Below, piece after piece: positions 8,145-15,880 of a stretch of 30,643 bases of DNA (its first letter is position 1; every line of letters begins with the position of its first letter). The position numbers and the translations under genes are program-made. This stretch comes from SIG589 sp964566175 (lineage in GTDB: Bacteria > Bacillota > Clostridia > Oscillospirales > Acutalibacteraceae): assembly GCA_964566175.1 (NCBI GenBank), contig CAZMHU010000021.1, positions 1-30,643 on the forward strand, read 5' to 3'. A model generated the notes under the pieces. The model saw only the letters and a program-made list of their open reading frames with translations, did no database searches and was not told where the DNA came from.

Positions 8145-8672
8145 CTATCTTTTAAATAATTTTACAACAACGGGATGAATTCTGCACAGATACCACTGTG
8201 CCAATACCGCAAGCATATAATCATACAGCACAAACACGCCGTTTGCAGCAATCCACAATCCGTAAATCATATATTTCGTATAGCCGCCGAAAACGCCGTC
8301 TATACCCATAATCCGCATTAAAACAAAATATATCAGCAAAACCGCCACATTGAAAACCGCAAACTTTGCGACAAACCGTAAAACCGGTTTTTTAACTTTC
8401 TCAAACGGCACTTTCACGATAGGATAATATCCGAAAAAGAATACAAAAAACAGCGACGCCTCCGGCTCGGCAAGGAGCAGTGTCAGCACAGCCGCGGTTA
8501 TATACGAAAACAGTGCCCACTTAGTCCCCATCTCGATTACAGCCGTCATTATAAAGAGTCCCGCTATTGCGGGAACACTGTATGTTAAATACGGAAAATA
8601 TGAAACAAGCATTACCGCAACGCTCAAAGCACCGAGCATAGCACCGAGCGTTATATTACCGGTTTTCTTCAT
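8145..8672 (-). CDS. Small polytopic membrane protein, unknown function (ECF S-component-like topology)
   Basis: From the ATG at 8672 the product (MKKTGNITLGAML...) has 175 residues and about five hydrophobic segments: GALSVAVMLVSYFPYLTY, VPAIAGLFIMTAVIEMG, ALFSYITAAVLTLLL, FAVFNVAVLLIYFVLM and MIYGLWIAANGVFVLYDYML. A glycine-tyrosine-tyrosine-proline stretch (FFGYYPIVK) lies between segments. I do not recognise the protein with certainty. The topology resembles the vitamin-binding S components of ECF transporters, but no ligand can be proposed. A longer reading from 8729 would overlap the DnaJ-domain gene and has no better ribosome site; GGGAGC about 13 bases before 8672 is the nearest candidate. 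Confidence 0.75.
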   Translation of the reverse strand: MKKTGNITLGAMLGALSVAVMLVSYFPYLTYSVPAIAGLFIMTAVIEMGTKWALFSYITAAVLTLLLAEPEASLFFVFFFGYYPIVKVPFEKVKKPVLRFVAKFAVFNVAVLLIYFVLMRIMGIDGVFGGYTKYMIYGLWIAANGVFVLYDYMLAVLAQWYLCRIHPVVVKLFKR

Positions 8673-8691
8673 AGTATTAACTACGCTCCCG

Positions 8692-9303
8692 TCAGCAGCA
8701 ACGAATAAGGTCGCCACCCATACATTCACAGCAACAATCGGCGCAAATCAAACCCTGACACATATCACAGGCACTGCATCCGCCCATATTTTGCGGACTG
8801 CCGTAGGGATTGCTGTATCCGCCGCGGGTTTGACGCTGTATCCTCGAAAATGCCTCGCGGTATTCGGGATTGGTCGGATCCATACGGCAAGCGGTCGCAA
8901 AATCGCTGTATGCGCCGTCAAACCAACCGCGCTTGTAAAGCACCGAACCGTTTAAGAAATACCATTCCGCATTGCGGCTTTGTGCGGGAACGCCGTCAAG
9001 AAGTTCCTGCGCTTCTTCAAATCTGCCGCTCGAAATAAGACGGCGGATATCGGGAAAAGCAGAGCCGGCAGACCCGCTATATCCCGCGTTTCCGTTTGAC
9101 GATTTGTTCTTGCCCCTGCGCTGATTCATTATGCGGTCGTAGGCATCATTAATCTCCTGCATTTTCTCGACGGCAAGGTCGGAAAGCGGATTTTCGGCAT
9201 AGTTATCCGGATGATATTTGCGTGCCATCTCACGGTATGCTCGCTTAACCTCATCGTCGGTTGCGTTTTTGTTTATTCCCAAAATTTCATACGGGTCTTT
9301 CAT
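8692..9303 (-). CDS. J-domain protein with a cysteine-rich C-terminal tail
   Basis: The 203-residue protein starts with a J domain (about 1-64) carrying the HPD tripeptide at 31-33, which stimulates Hsp70/DnaK ATPase. It lacks the DnaJ zinc fingers and substrate-binding domains. A linker rich in G, S and N follows, then a helical repeat-like part (FEEAQELLDGVPAQSRNAEW...YKRGWFDGAYSDFATACRMDP) that looks like one or two TPR-type helices. The last ~30 residues hold ten cysteines (GGCSACDMC...CADCCCECM...RCC), suggesting metal or Fe-S binding. It overlaps the end of the upstream DUF5685 gene by 17 bases and has AAGGAG before its ATG. Confidence 0.85.
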   Translation of the reverse strand: MKDPYEILGINKNATDDEVKRAYREMARKYHPDNYAENPLSDLAVEKMQEINDAYDRIMNQRRGKNKSSNGNAGYSGSAGSAFPDIRRLISSGRFEEAQELLDGVPAQSRNAEWYFLNGSVLYKRGWFDGAYSDFATACRMDPTNPEYREAFSRIQRQTRGGYSNPYGSPQNMGGCSACDMCQGLICADCCCECMGGDLIRCC

Positions 9304-10123
9304 TTGACAAACTCCTTTTTAAAGTATCTTCAAGACCTAAATATATTATATTACCCAATATATTTTTAAGTTGTTTAATATTTAAAAGTTCAAAAGCCTT
9401 TACCGACTCATTTATACACATATAGACATTGCGCTGTGCACGCTCGACACCGTCATCATATGAGAGAGGAGTGTAACGCTTTTTCTTAATATCGTCCTCT
9501 CGGTCACATAGAGCGTCCATTAAATATATATAACGCCCTATACAGTAGCCGAGCCGCTCAAGCGCACGCTTATCATCGACGTTGTCGGAACAGTGGGAAA
9601 AGAATGCCGAGAGCACCTGTCCTGTCGGTTCAGCCGCCCTATCAACATCACGGCAACCGCTCTTTTCCACCTCGGACTGATTTTTTATATATTCCGCAGT
9701 CACTCTCTCAATCTCCGGAAAATCGGCAGCCGCTTTTTTGTGTGCTTTGCCGAAAATGCGAGAAAGCAAAAAGCACGCCGCTTTTTTTATTCCCTTTTCG
9801 TCGGCAACGTTATCAAGCAGGTTATAATAAACCGTTATGACCGATGCGGCGGCAGGGTAACACAAAAGTTCGTCCGAGTCAGCACAGTATGTGCATTTTT
9901 TCAGCGGATTGCAGACGCATCGCCCCTGCTTTGCGGTACACACTGTATCGGAAAGCGACATATTGAGCAATGCAAGAAAGGTAAAATCATAACTCAGTGT
10001 AAAGCGAGTTAAAAAGCCGTAACGCTTCCCCATATATTTGCAAAGCGAACAATAAACTGCCTTATACATTTCGTATTCCTTGATACGAAGTTCCGACTTA
10101 TACGCCTTAATATATCCGAGCAA
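9287..10123 (-). CDS. DUF5685 family protein
   Basis: The protein, about 278 residues, matches in outline the uncharacterised DUF5685 family of Firmicutes. Its N-terminus is LGYIKAYKSELRIKEYEMYKAVYCSLC, followed by a second cysteine cluster (CVCNPLKKCTYC), together six cysteines that could bind a metal. The rest is predicted helical, with DRAAEPTGQVLSAFF and CIGRYIYLMDALCDREDD resembling the acidic helices of isoprenoid-synthase-like folds. I prefer the TTG at 10123, which gives an N-terminus of the form M-L-G-Y with AAAGGA ten bases upstream; GTG at 10132 would add three residues but sits too close to that site. It is the first gene of the operon leading to ispH/S1. Function unknown. Confidence 0.8.
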   Translation of the reverse strand: MLGYIKAYKSELRIKEYEMYKAVYCSLCKYMGKRYGFLTRFTLSYDFTFLALLNMSLSDTVCTAKQGRCVCNPLKKCTYCADSDELLCYPAAASVITVYYNLLDNVADEKGIKKAACFLLSRIFGKAHKKAAADFPEIERVTAEYIKNQSEVEKSGCRDVDRAAEPTGQVLSAFFSHCSDNVDDKRALERLGYCIGRYIYLMDALCDREDDIKKKRYTPLSYDDGVERAQRNVYMCINESVKAFELLNIKQLKNILGNIIYLGLEDTLKRSLSNERPV

Positions 10124-10173
10124 GCGTTTCACATCCTTTCTTTGTTAACATTTTAACCGCTATCCGCCCGCTA

Positions 10174-13026
10174 TTAGTTAACAGTGTGTAAATTTAACAG
10201 CGGCCGCAAAAACTTTCCGGTATAGGATTTTTCGCATTCGGCAACCTGTTCTGGTGTTCCCGTTGCGACGATACTGCCGCCACGGTCACCGCCCTCGGGT
10301 CCCAAATCTATAATATAATCCGCAGATTTTATAACATCAAGATTGTGTTCGATAACAAGCACGGTATTTCCCGCATCGACAAGACGCTGTAAAACCTCAA
10401 GCAAGCGGTGAACGTCCGCCGTATGCAGACCGGTCGTAGGTTCATCGAGAATATATATCGTTTTGCCCGTTCCGCGTTTTGAAAGTTCGGTTGCGAGTTT
10501 TACACGCTGTGCCTCACCGCCCGAAAGTGTTGTTGCCGGCTGTCCGATTTTAATATATCCAAGACCGACATCGCAAAGTGTTTTAAGTTTTCTGTGGATT
10601 TTCGGGATAGACTCAAAGAAATTCATTCCCTCTTCAACCGTCATATCAAGCACATCCGATATGCTCTTTCCTTTATATTTTACCGAAAGAGTCTCACGGT
10701 TGAAGCGTGTTCCGCCGCAAACTTCACAAGGCACGTAAACGTCGGGCAAAAAATGCATTTCGATTTTGAGTGTTCCGTCACCCTCGCACGCTTCACACCT
10801 ACCGCCCTTTACATTAAAGGAAAATCTGCCCGCGGTGTAACCCTTCATTTTCGCATCTTTTGTTTGAGCAAAAAGTTCACGTATATCGGTGAACACTCCG
10901 GTATATGTGGCGGGGTTTGAACGCGGCGTTCTGCCTATCGGTGACTGATTGATATCGATAATCTTATCAAGATTTTCCACGCCGTCCATACTCTTAAACT
11001 CGCCCGCTATGCGGTTTGCACCGTTAAGACGTGATGCAAGTTCTTTATAGATTATATCATTGACTAGCGAGGACTTTCCCGAACCCGAAACACCCGTTAC
11101 GCAGACAAATTTTCCGAGCGGGATTTTGACGTTTATTTTTTTCAGGTTGTTTTCCACCGCACCCTTAACGGTTAAGAAACTTCCGTTGCCCTTGCGTCGG
11201 TTTTTCGGAACAGGAATTGTACGTCTGCCCGAAAGATATGCGCCGGTTATGGATTTTTCACATTCCGTTATATCTGCGACACTGCCCGCGCAGACAACTT
11301 CTCCGCCGTGTATTCCCGCACCGGGGCCGATATCCACAACATAATCGGCGGAACGTATGGTATCTTCATCGTGTTCTACGACAATAACGGTATTGCCGAG
11401 GTCGCGCAGTCTTTTCAGCGTTTCTATCAGTCGGCAGTTATCCCTTTGATGCAGACCGATACTCGGTTCATCCAAAATATAGACAACGCCCATAAGGGAC
11501 GAACCAATCTGTGTTGCAAGACGTATACGCTGACTCTCACCGCCCGACAGCGTTCCCGACGAACGCGAAAGGGTCAGATAATCAAGTCCGACACTGTTTA
11601 AAAAGTTAAGTCTTTCTTTTATCTCTTTTACTATCGGGCCTGCAATTTTTTCCTGCATTGCACCGAAAGAAAGTGAAGAGACAAAATCAAATTCGTCGGC
11701 GACCGACATATCGCAAAATTCTTTTATCGTCTTCCCGCCCACTGTAACAGCAAGCGGTTCGGGTTTTAAGCGTGCACCCTTGCAATCGGGACAGGCACTC
11801 TCGGTCATAAGAGCCTCTAGTTCGGCACGTGCGTATTCGCTTGATGACTCCTTATAACGTCTTTCAATATTGTTTATAATTCCTTCAAACGCCGCAGAGT
11901 GCGTTCCGCCACCCCAAAGATTACTGCGTTTAAGGTTAAGTTTTTCACCGTTTGTGCCGTAGAGAATGGCACGTTTTCCCTCGGACGGAATATCTTTATA
12001 CTTTGTATCAAGCGTAAAACCATACTTTTCACCGAGTGCGGTAAAATACATCGTGGCAACAGAATTTTCTTCGCCGTACCAACCTTTAATACTCCAACCC
12101 GAAGCCTTTATCGCACCCTCGCGCAAGGTCAGTTCTTCATTCGGCACGACAAGACGCGGGTTGACCTTCATAAACATTCCGAGTCCCATACAGGTCGGAC
12201 ACGCACCGAGCGGATTGTTAAAGGAAAACATCGTGGGGTTGAGTTCGGGTATGCTTATACCATGTTCTTCACAGGCATAGTTTTGGGAAAATACAAGTTC
12301 CTCTCCGCCTATAACATCGATAACCACAAGTCCGCCCGAAAGTGTTACCGCCGTTTCAACGCTGTCGGCAAGGCGACTCTTTATATCGTCGTTTATTACA
12401 AGGCGGTCGACAACTACTTCTATATTATGCTTTTTGTTTTTTTCAAGTTTTATTTCTTCGGATAGGTCATAAATATTTCCGTCAACGCGCACGCGGACAT
12501 ATCCCGACTTTCTCGCACTTTCAAACTCTTTTTGATGTTCACCTTTTTTGCCGTGAACCACGGGAGCAAGCACCTGTATTCTCGTACCTTTTTCAAGTGC
12601 CGATACCCTATCGACAATTTGGTCACAGGTCTGCTGAGAGATTTCCTTTTTGCATATCGGGCAATGCGGAACACCGACACGCGCATACAGCAAACGCAGA
12701 TAATCATATATTTCGGTAACAGTACCGACGGTTGAGCGGGGATTTTTCGAAGTCGTTTTCTGGTCGATTGATATAGCGGGAGAAAGTCCCTCTATGAGTT
12801 CGACATCGGGCTTTTCCATTTGTCCCAAAAACATTCTCGCATAAGAAGAGAGCGATTCAACATACCTGCGCTGACCCTCGGCATATATCGTATCAAACGC
12901 AAGCGAGGATTTTCCCGAGCCTGAAAGTCCCGTGAAAACAACAAGTTTATCACGCGGTAATTCCACACTCACTCTCTTCAAATTATGAACATTAGCACCC
13001 TTTATTATAATTTTACTGTTTGCCAT
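10174..13026 (-). CDS. uvrA: UvrABC excinuclease subunit A
   Basis: The 950-residue protein is full-length UvrA, the damage-recognition ATPase of nucleotide excision repair, which loads UvrB as a dimer. Two ABC modules are evident: Walker A GLSGSGKSSLAFDT near the N-terminus with the signature LSGGESQRIRLATQIG, and GVSGSGKSSLVND with LSGGEAQRVKLATELS in the second half, each followed by ILDEP. The C-terminal zinc module is C744-x2-C747-x19-C767-x2-C770. The first zinc site reads C252-x2-H255-x20-C276-x2-C279, so one cysteine is replaced by histidine. The ATG has GGAGG in front. It stands as its own unit between spoIVA and the DUF5685 operon; no terminator is visible in the 41 bases after it, so some readthrough is possible. 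Confidence 0.98.
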   Translation of the reverse strand: MANSKIIIKGANVHNLKRVSVELPRDKLVVFTGLSGSGKSSLAFDTIYAEGQRRYVESLSSYARMFLGQMEKPDVELIEGLSPAISIDQKTTSKNPRSTVGTVTEIYDYLRLLYARVGVPHCPICKKEISQQTCDQIVDRVSALEKGTRIQVLAPVVHGKKGEHQKEFESARKSGYVRVRVDGNIYDLSEEIKLEKNKKHNIEVVVDRLVINDDIKSRLADSVETAVTLSGGLVVIDVIGGEELVFSQNYACEEHGISIPELNPTMFSFNNPLGACPTCMGLGMFMKVNPRLVVPNEELTLREGAIKASGWSIKGWYGEENSVATMYFTALGEKYGFTLDTKYKDIPSEGKRAILYGTNGEKLNLKRSNLWGGGTHSAAFEGIINNIERRYKESSSEYARAELEALMTESACPDCKGARLKPEPLAVTVGGKTIKEFCDMSVADEFDFVSSLSFGAMQEKIAGPIVKEIKERLNFLNSVGLDYLTLSRSSGTLSGGESQRIRLATQIGSSLMGVVYILDEPSIGLHQRDNCRLIETLKRLRDLGNTVIVVEHDEDTIRSADYVVDIGPGAGIHGGEVVCAGSVADITECEKSITGAYLSGRRTIPVPKNRRKGNGSFLTVKGAVENNLKKINVKIPLGKFVCVTGVSGSGKSSLVNDIIYKELASRLNGANRIAGEFKSMDGVENLDKIIDINQSPIGRTPRSNPATYTGVFTDIRELFAQTKDAKMKGYTAGRFSFNVKGGRCEACEGDGTLKIEMHFLPDVYVPCEVCGGTRFNRETLSVKYKGKSISDVLDMTVEEGMNFFESIPKIHRKLKTLCDVGLGYIKIGQPATTLSGGEAQRVKLATELSKRGTGKTIYILDEPTTGLHTADVHRLLEVLQRLVDAGNTVLVIEHNLDVIKSADYIIDLGPEGGDRGGSIVATGTPEQVAECEKSYTGKFLRPLLNLHTVN

Positions 13027-13082
13027 TTTAAACCTCCGCCTGTCAATATCGGCACTGTTTAATTTAATACATATTCCTTCAT

Positions 13083-13111
13083 AGTTTACCGCAAATTATT
13101 TTAAAAGTAAA
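13083..13111 (-). promoter_or_regulatory. uvrA promoter
   Basis: On the minus strand TTTACT (13106-13111) and TAAACT (13083-13088) have a 17-base spacer, about 57 bases before the uvrA start. I see no LexA-type palindrome (CGAAC-N4-GTTCG) in the leader. Confidence 0.5.
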
Positions 13112-13122
13112 TCTTTTTATTT

Positions 13123-13156
13123 AAAAAAATCGCTGTCGCATTGCGGCAGCGATTTT
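13123..13156 (-). terminator. Terminator of spoIVA
   Basis: On the minus strand a 14-bp stem (AAAATCGCTGCCGC / GCGACAGCGATTTT, one wobble) with a 3-base loop is followed by a run of seven T. It lies between the spoIVA stop and the uvrA promoter. Confidence 0.88.
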
Positions 13157-13161
13157 CAATA

Positions 13162-14640
13162 TTAAAGTATTATACAAATAAGTCCACTGCAACCCTCGTT
13201 TATCACGCGTTCCAGTGTTTCCTGTATTCGGTTTCTGGCATCGCTAGGCATTTTTGAGAGTTTTGTGTGCAAACCCTCGTTCACAAGTTCGTTAAGCGAT
13301 TTTCCGAAAATGTTGGAATCCCAAATTTTTTCGGGACTTTCTTCAAACTCGCGCAAAAGGTACATAACAAGTTCTTCACTTTGTTTTTCACTTCCGACAA
13401 TAGGCGTAACTTCGGTCTTGATATTCGCTCGCATCATATGTACCGACGGTGCGGAAGCGCGAAGTCTGACACCGTAACGCCCGCCCTGTTTCATAATTTC
13501 GGGTTCTTCGAGTTCAAGTTCCTCAATAGACGGCATCACAATTCCATAACCTGTAGCCTCAACCTCATCGAGTGCGTTTTTGACTTTAAGATATTCGCGT
13601 CGGTCGTGTGCAAGTTCGGTAATGCAGGTCATAAGCGCTTCATCGTCGGCAATGGGAAGTTCGGTCATTTCGGAGAGAACTTTGTAAAAAAGTTCTTTTC
13701 TCGTTTCAACGCAAAGTTTGACAGAACCTGTTCCGAGGTCAATGCCCTCAATCCTTGCAAAATCAATAAATTCGTTTACCGAGATCTTTTCTTCCAAACT
13801 TCTGGCATCGTTTATTATCCGCATACCGTCGCAGGCTTCTTTAACCGTAGAGAGCAAGGAAGACCTCAACCAATGGTCACAAGGCAGTGTGTTGACCCAT
13901 CTGCCGAGTTTTATCCCTATTTCCTTTATCGGGAAACGGAAAAGCACAGTGCCCAAAATGCGTTTTATATCCTCGGTTGTCAGTTCGATACAGTTAACAG
14001 GTGTAACCGGCACGCCGTATTTCTCCGCAAGGCGTTTAGCAAGTGCGACACTTTCGTGTGCTTCGGGATACATACAGTTGAGCAAGACAACAAACGGTTT
14101 GTTTATATCACAAAGTTCGCTTATGACCCTCTCCTCTGCTTCCTCATATTCCTCGCGCGGAATATCGCTTATACTTCCGTCGGTCGTAACAACAAGTCCT
14201 ATTGTGGAATGTTCGTTTATTACCTTACGTGTGCCGATTTCCGCCGCCATATTAAAGGGTATACTCTCGTCATACCACGGTGTCATAACCATTCTCGGCT
14301 GTTCGTTTTCAATATAGCCTATCGAACTCGGCACAATATATCCGACACAGTCAATAAGCCGAACATTGAGCCTTGCGGTATCTTCAAGCGTAATACTGAC
14401 GGCGTTTTCGGGAATAAACTTCGGCTCGGTCGTCATAATCGTTCTGCCGGAAGATGACTGCGGAAGTTCGTCGCTCGCGCGCTCCTTTAAATACGGCTCG
14501 TCGATATTTGGCAGAACAAGCATATCCATAAATCTTTTTATAAATGTTGATTTTCCCGTTCTCACAGGGCCGACAACACCAATGTATATATCACCGTCCG
14601 TTCTCGCCTGTATGTCTTTATAAATATTCGTATCGGTCAT
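13162..14640 (-). CDS. spoIVA: Stage IV sporulation protein A, spore coat/cortex ATPase
   Basis: SpoIVA is the ATPase that polymerises on the forespore surface to form the base of the spore coat and is needed for cortex formation; it is made in the mother cell. The 492-residue product begins MTDTNIYKDIQARTDGDIYI and has the Walker A loop GPVRTGKS (24-31), the conserved stretch ASDELPQSSSGRTIMTTEP, and the typical C-terminus GCSGLICIIL, all family hallmarks. An in-frame ATG at 14661 would add seven residues, but GGAGG sits seven bases before the ATG at 14640, so I use that one. Its presence strongly implies a sporulating organism. It forms a single-gene unit with its own terminator. Confidence 0.97.
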   Translation of the reverse strand: MTDTNIYKDIQARTDGDIYIGVVGPVRTGKSTFIKRFMDMLVLPNIDEPYLKERASDELPQSSSGRTIMTTEPKFIPENAVSITLEDTARLNVRLIDCVGYIVPSSIGYIENEQPRMVMTPWYDESIPFNMAAEIGTRKVINEHSTIGLVVTTDGSISDIPREEYEEAEERVISELCDINKPFVVLLNCMYPEAHESVALAKRLAEKYGVPVTPVNCIELTTEDIKRILGTVLFRFPIKEIGIKLGRWVNTLPCDHWLRSSLLSTVKEACDGMRIINDARSLEEKISVNEFIDFARIEGIDLGTGSVKLCVETRKELFYKVLSEMTELPIADDEALMTCITELAHDRREYLKVKNALDEVEATGYGIVMPSIEELELEEPEIMKQGGRYGVRLRASAPSVHMMRANIKTEVTPIVGSEKQSEELVMYLLREFEESPEKIWDSNIFGKSLNELVNEGLHTKLSKMPSDARNRIQETLERVINEGCSGLICIIL

Positions 14641-14673
14641 AGCAATCCTCCGCTCACACATTCTTTTGTAATA

Positions 14674-14703
14674 TGGATATGCTTTTGCCGCACTGTTTAT
14701 GAC
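14674..14703 (-). promoter_or_regulatory. Candidate sigma-E (mother-cell) promoter of spoIVA
   Basis: On the minus strand GTCATAAA (14696-14703) and CATATCCA (14674-14681) are separated by 14 bases. The first resembles the sigma-E -35 box (GTCATATT type) and the second keeps the CATA core of its -10 box. spoIVA is sigma-E dependent in Bacillus, which supports the reading, but the -10 match is partial. Confidence 0.4.
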
Positions 14704-14708
14704 AAAGG

Positions 14709-14737
14709 AAAACCGCCCTGTGATATACAGGACGGTA
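14709..14737 (-). terminator. Terminator of the ROK - SGNH hydrolase unit
   Basis: On the minus strand a 10-bp GC-rich stem (ACCGTCCTGT / ACAGGGCGGT, one wobble) with a 5-base loop is followed by TTTTCC. It comes just after the hydrolase stop codon. Confidence 0.75.
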
Positions 14738-14744
14738 TAGGGTT

Positions 14745-15878
14745 TTATTTAAAGGCTTCGACCATTGCCTGTGCATAGATACGTCCGCCCATATCCATAC
14801 AGTGATTTATATTGTTTTCAAGCCTGTCAAGTGGTTCTTTGCTTTTGGCGATATCGGCAAAGAGGGTTGAAAGTTTTAAAACAGCGGTATCACTGCGGTT
14901 TTCTGCAATATCGCAAAGGGCGTTTTCGTAATCCAAAAAGCGCTGTGTCGGATAGCATTCTGCGTTTTCATTGCAGATATGACAGGAGAATGGCACAAAG
15001 AGTGCGTCTTTGTTTCCGTTTTCGTCGTTTTTAATGTTTTCGATTATATCATTCATATTTTTGCGATATTCATCGGCGGGCATTCCTCCGCAGGCGTCGT
15101 TGATGGCAAAACCAAGCAAAACGATATCAGGTTTGTTTTTTACAAAACGAAGACGTTTCGAAGCACAGTCGGCACCCCATTTTGAGCCTGTTCCGCCGAG
15201 CGATATATTATCGAAATTTATATTGGCATTTGGATAATTCTTTTTGAGCGCCGAAATGAACATATCGTACCACGCGGGAGAATATGGCGGAACATTCAGA
15301 CAGGTTTCAATATATGTACCGTCGTTTGCGGCAGACAAAATGCGGTTATCGGAATATGAACCACTGCTTCCCCATCCTGATGACATACTGTCGCCGTACA
15401 AGAGAATATTAACGCTCTCGCCGGACGAGAACCGTTCAAAAAGTGACGGCAGTTGTGTGCGAAGGGACGGTACGCCGCGTCCGCTGTAACCGTCTTTCCA
15501 AAGGCATGTGTGTTTATATGTTACCGCAACCGACTTTTGGCGCATAACAACACAGTCCGCCTCGGTGAGGTATAAATTTTTTCTACCACTAACAGGGAAA
15601 ACGTGCTTGGGAGGTGTTTCGGTGAAAGGTGTTATATCGAATACCGGCAAAGCGGAATTATCGCACATTACAAGTTCGCCGTTTTCAACAGTATAGTCCG
15701 TACCGTATTTAAATTCAACACCGAGGTCATAACTGCGAACCGAAACAATACTGTCAATGGGATAGAGCAGTTTCGCACGCTTTTTCCCGCTATAAAAAAG
15801 CACATCCTCGTGATAAACGGTGTCGCCTTCCCAAACAGGTTTCATATATGTTGCTTCATCATATCTGTCGAGTATCAT
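14745..15878 (-). CDS. Cytoplasmic SGNH/GDSL hydrolase (carbohydrate-esterase-like)
   Basis: The 377-residue protein has a beta-rich N-terminal domain (about 1-150) and then an SGNH hydrolase domain. Block I is LLYGDSMSSGWG with nucleophile S164, block II is ISLGGTGSKWG (227 onward), block III is GFAIND with N260, and block V is NNINHCMDMGGRIYA with H359, similar to the NHPND form of carbohydrate esterases. There is no signal peptide, so it should act inside the cell, removing an acyl group from an imported compound. The start lies two bases after the stop of the ROK regulator, with GGAGGG inside that gene's last codons, so the two are translationally linked. Pairing with a sugar-responsive repressor and a divergent sugar operon suggests an acylated sugar or glycoside substrate; this is inference. 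Confidence 0.85.
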   Translation of the reverse strand: MILDRYDEATYMKPVWEGDTVYHEDVLFYSGKKRAKLLYPIDSIVSVRSYDLGVEFKYGTDYTVENGELVMCDNSALPVFDITPFTETPPKHVFPVSGRKNLYLTEADCVVMRQKSVAVTYKHTCLWKDGYSGRGVPSLRTQLPSLFERFSSGESVNILLYGDSMSSGWGSSGSYSDNRILSAANDGTYIETCLNVPPYSPAWYDMFISALKKNYPNANINFDNISLGGTGSKWGADCASKRLRFVKNKPDIVLLGFAINDACGGMPADEYRKNMNDIIENIKNDENGNKDALFVPFSCHICNENAECYPTQRFLDYENALCDIAENRSDTAVLKLSTLFADIAKSKEPLDRLENNINHCMDMGGRIYAQAMVEAFK

Positions 15879-15880
15879 TA

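Noticed and set aside
10133..10173. Terminator or promoter between uvrA and the DUF5685 gene
   Set aside because: The 41 bases hold TTAACT and TAAAAT-like boxes with a spacing of about 20, too long for confidence, and no hairpin with a T run.
11899..12465. A 188-codon open frame antisense to uvrA
   Set aside because: It overlaps a conserved part of uvrA completely and shows no domain or start signal.
13027..13122. SOS (LexA) box upstream of uvrA
   Set aside because: I looked for CGAAC-N4-GTTCG-like palindromes and found none.
13267..14457. A 396-codon open frame on the plus strand, antisense to spoIVA
   Set aside because: It mirrors a clear spoIVA gene, has no recognisable domain and no ribosome site, and is rich in Phe, His, Cys and Arg, as expected from reverse-complement reading of this codon use.
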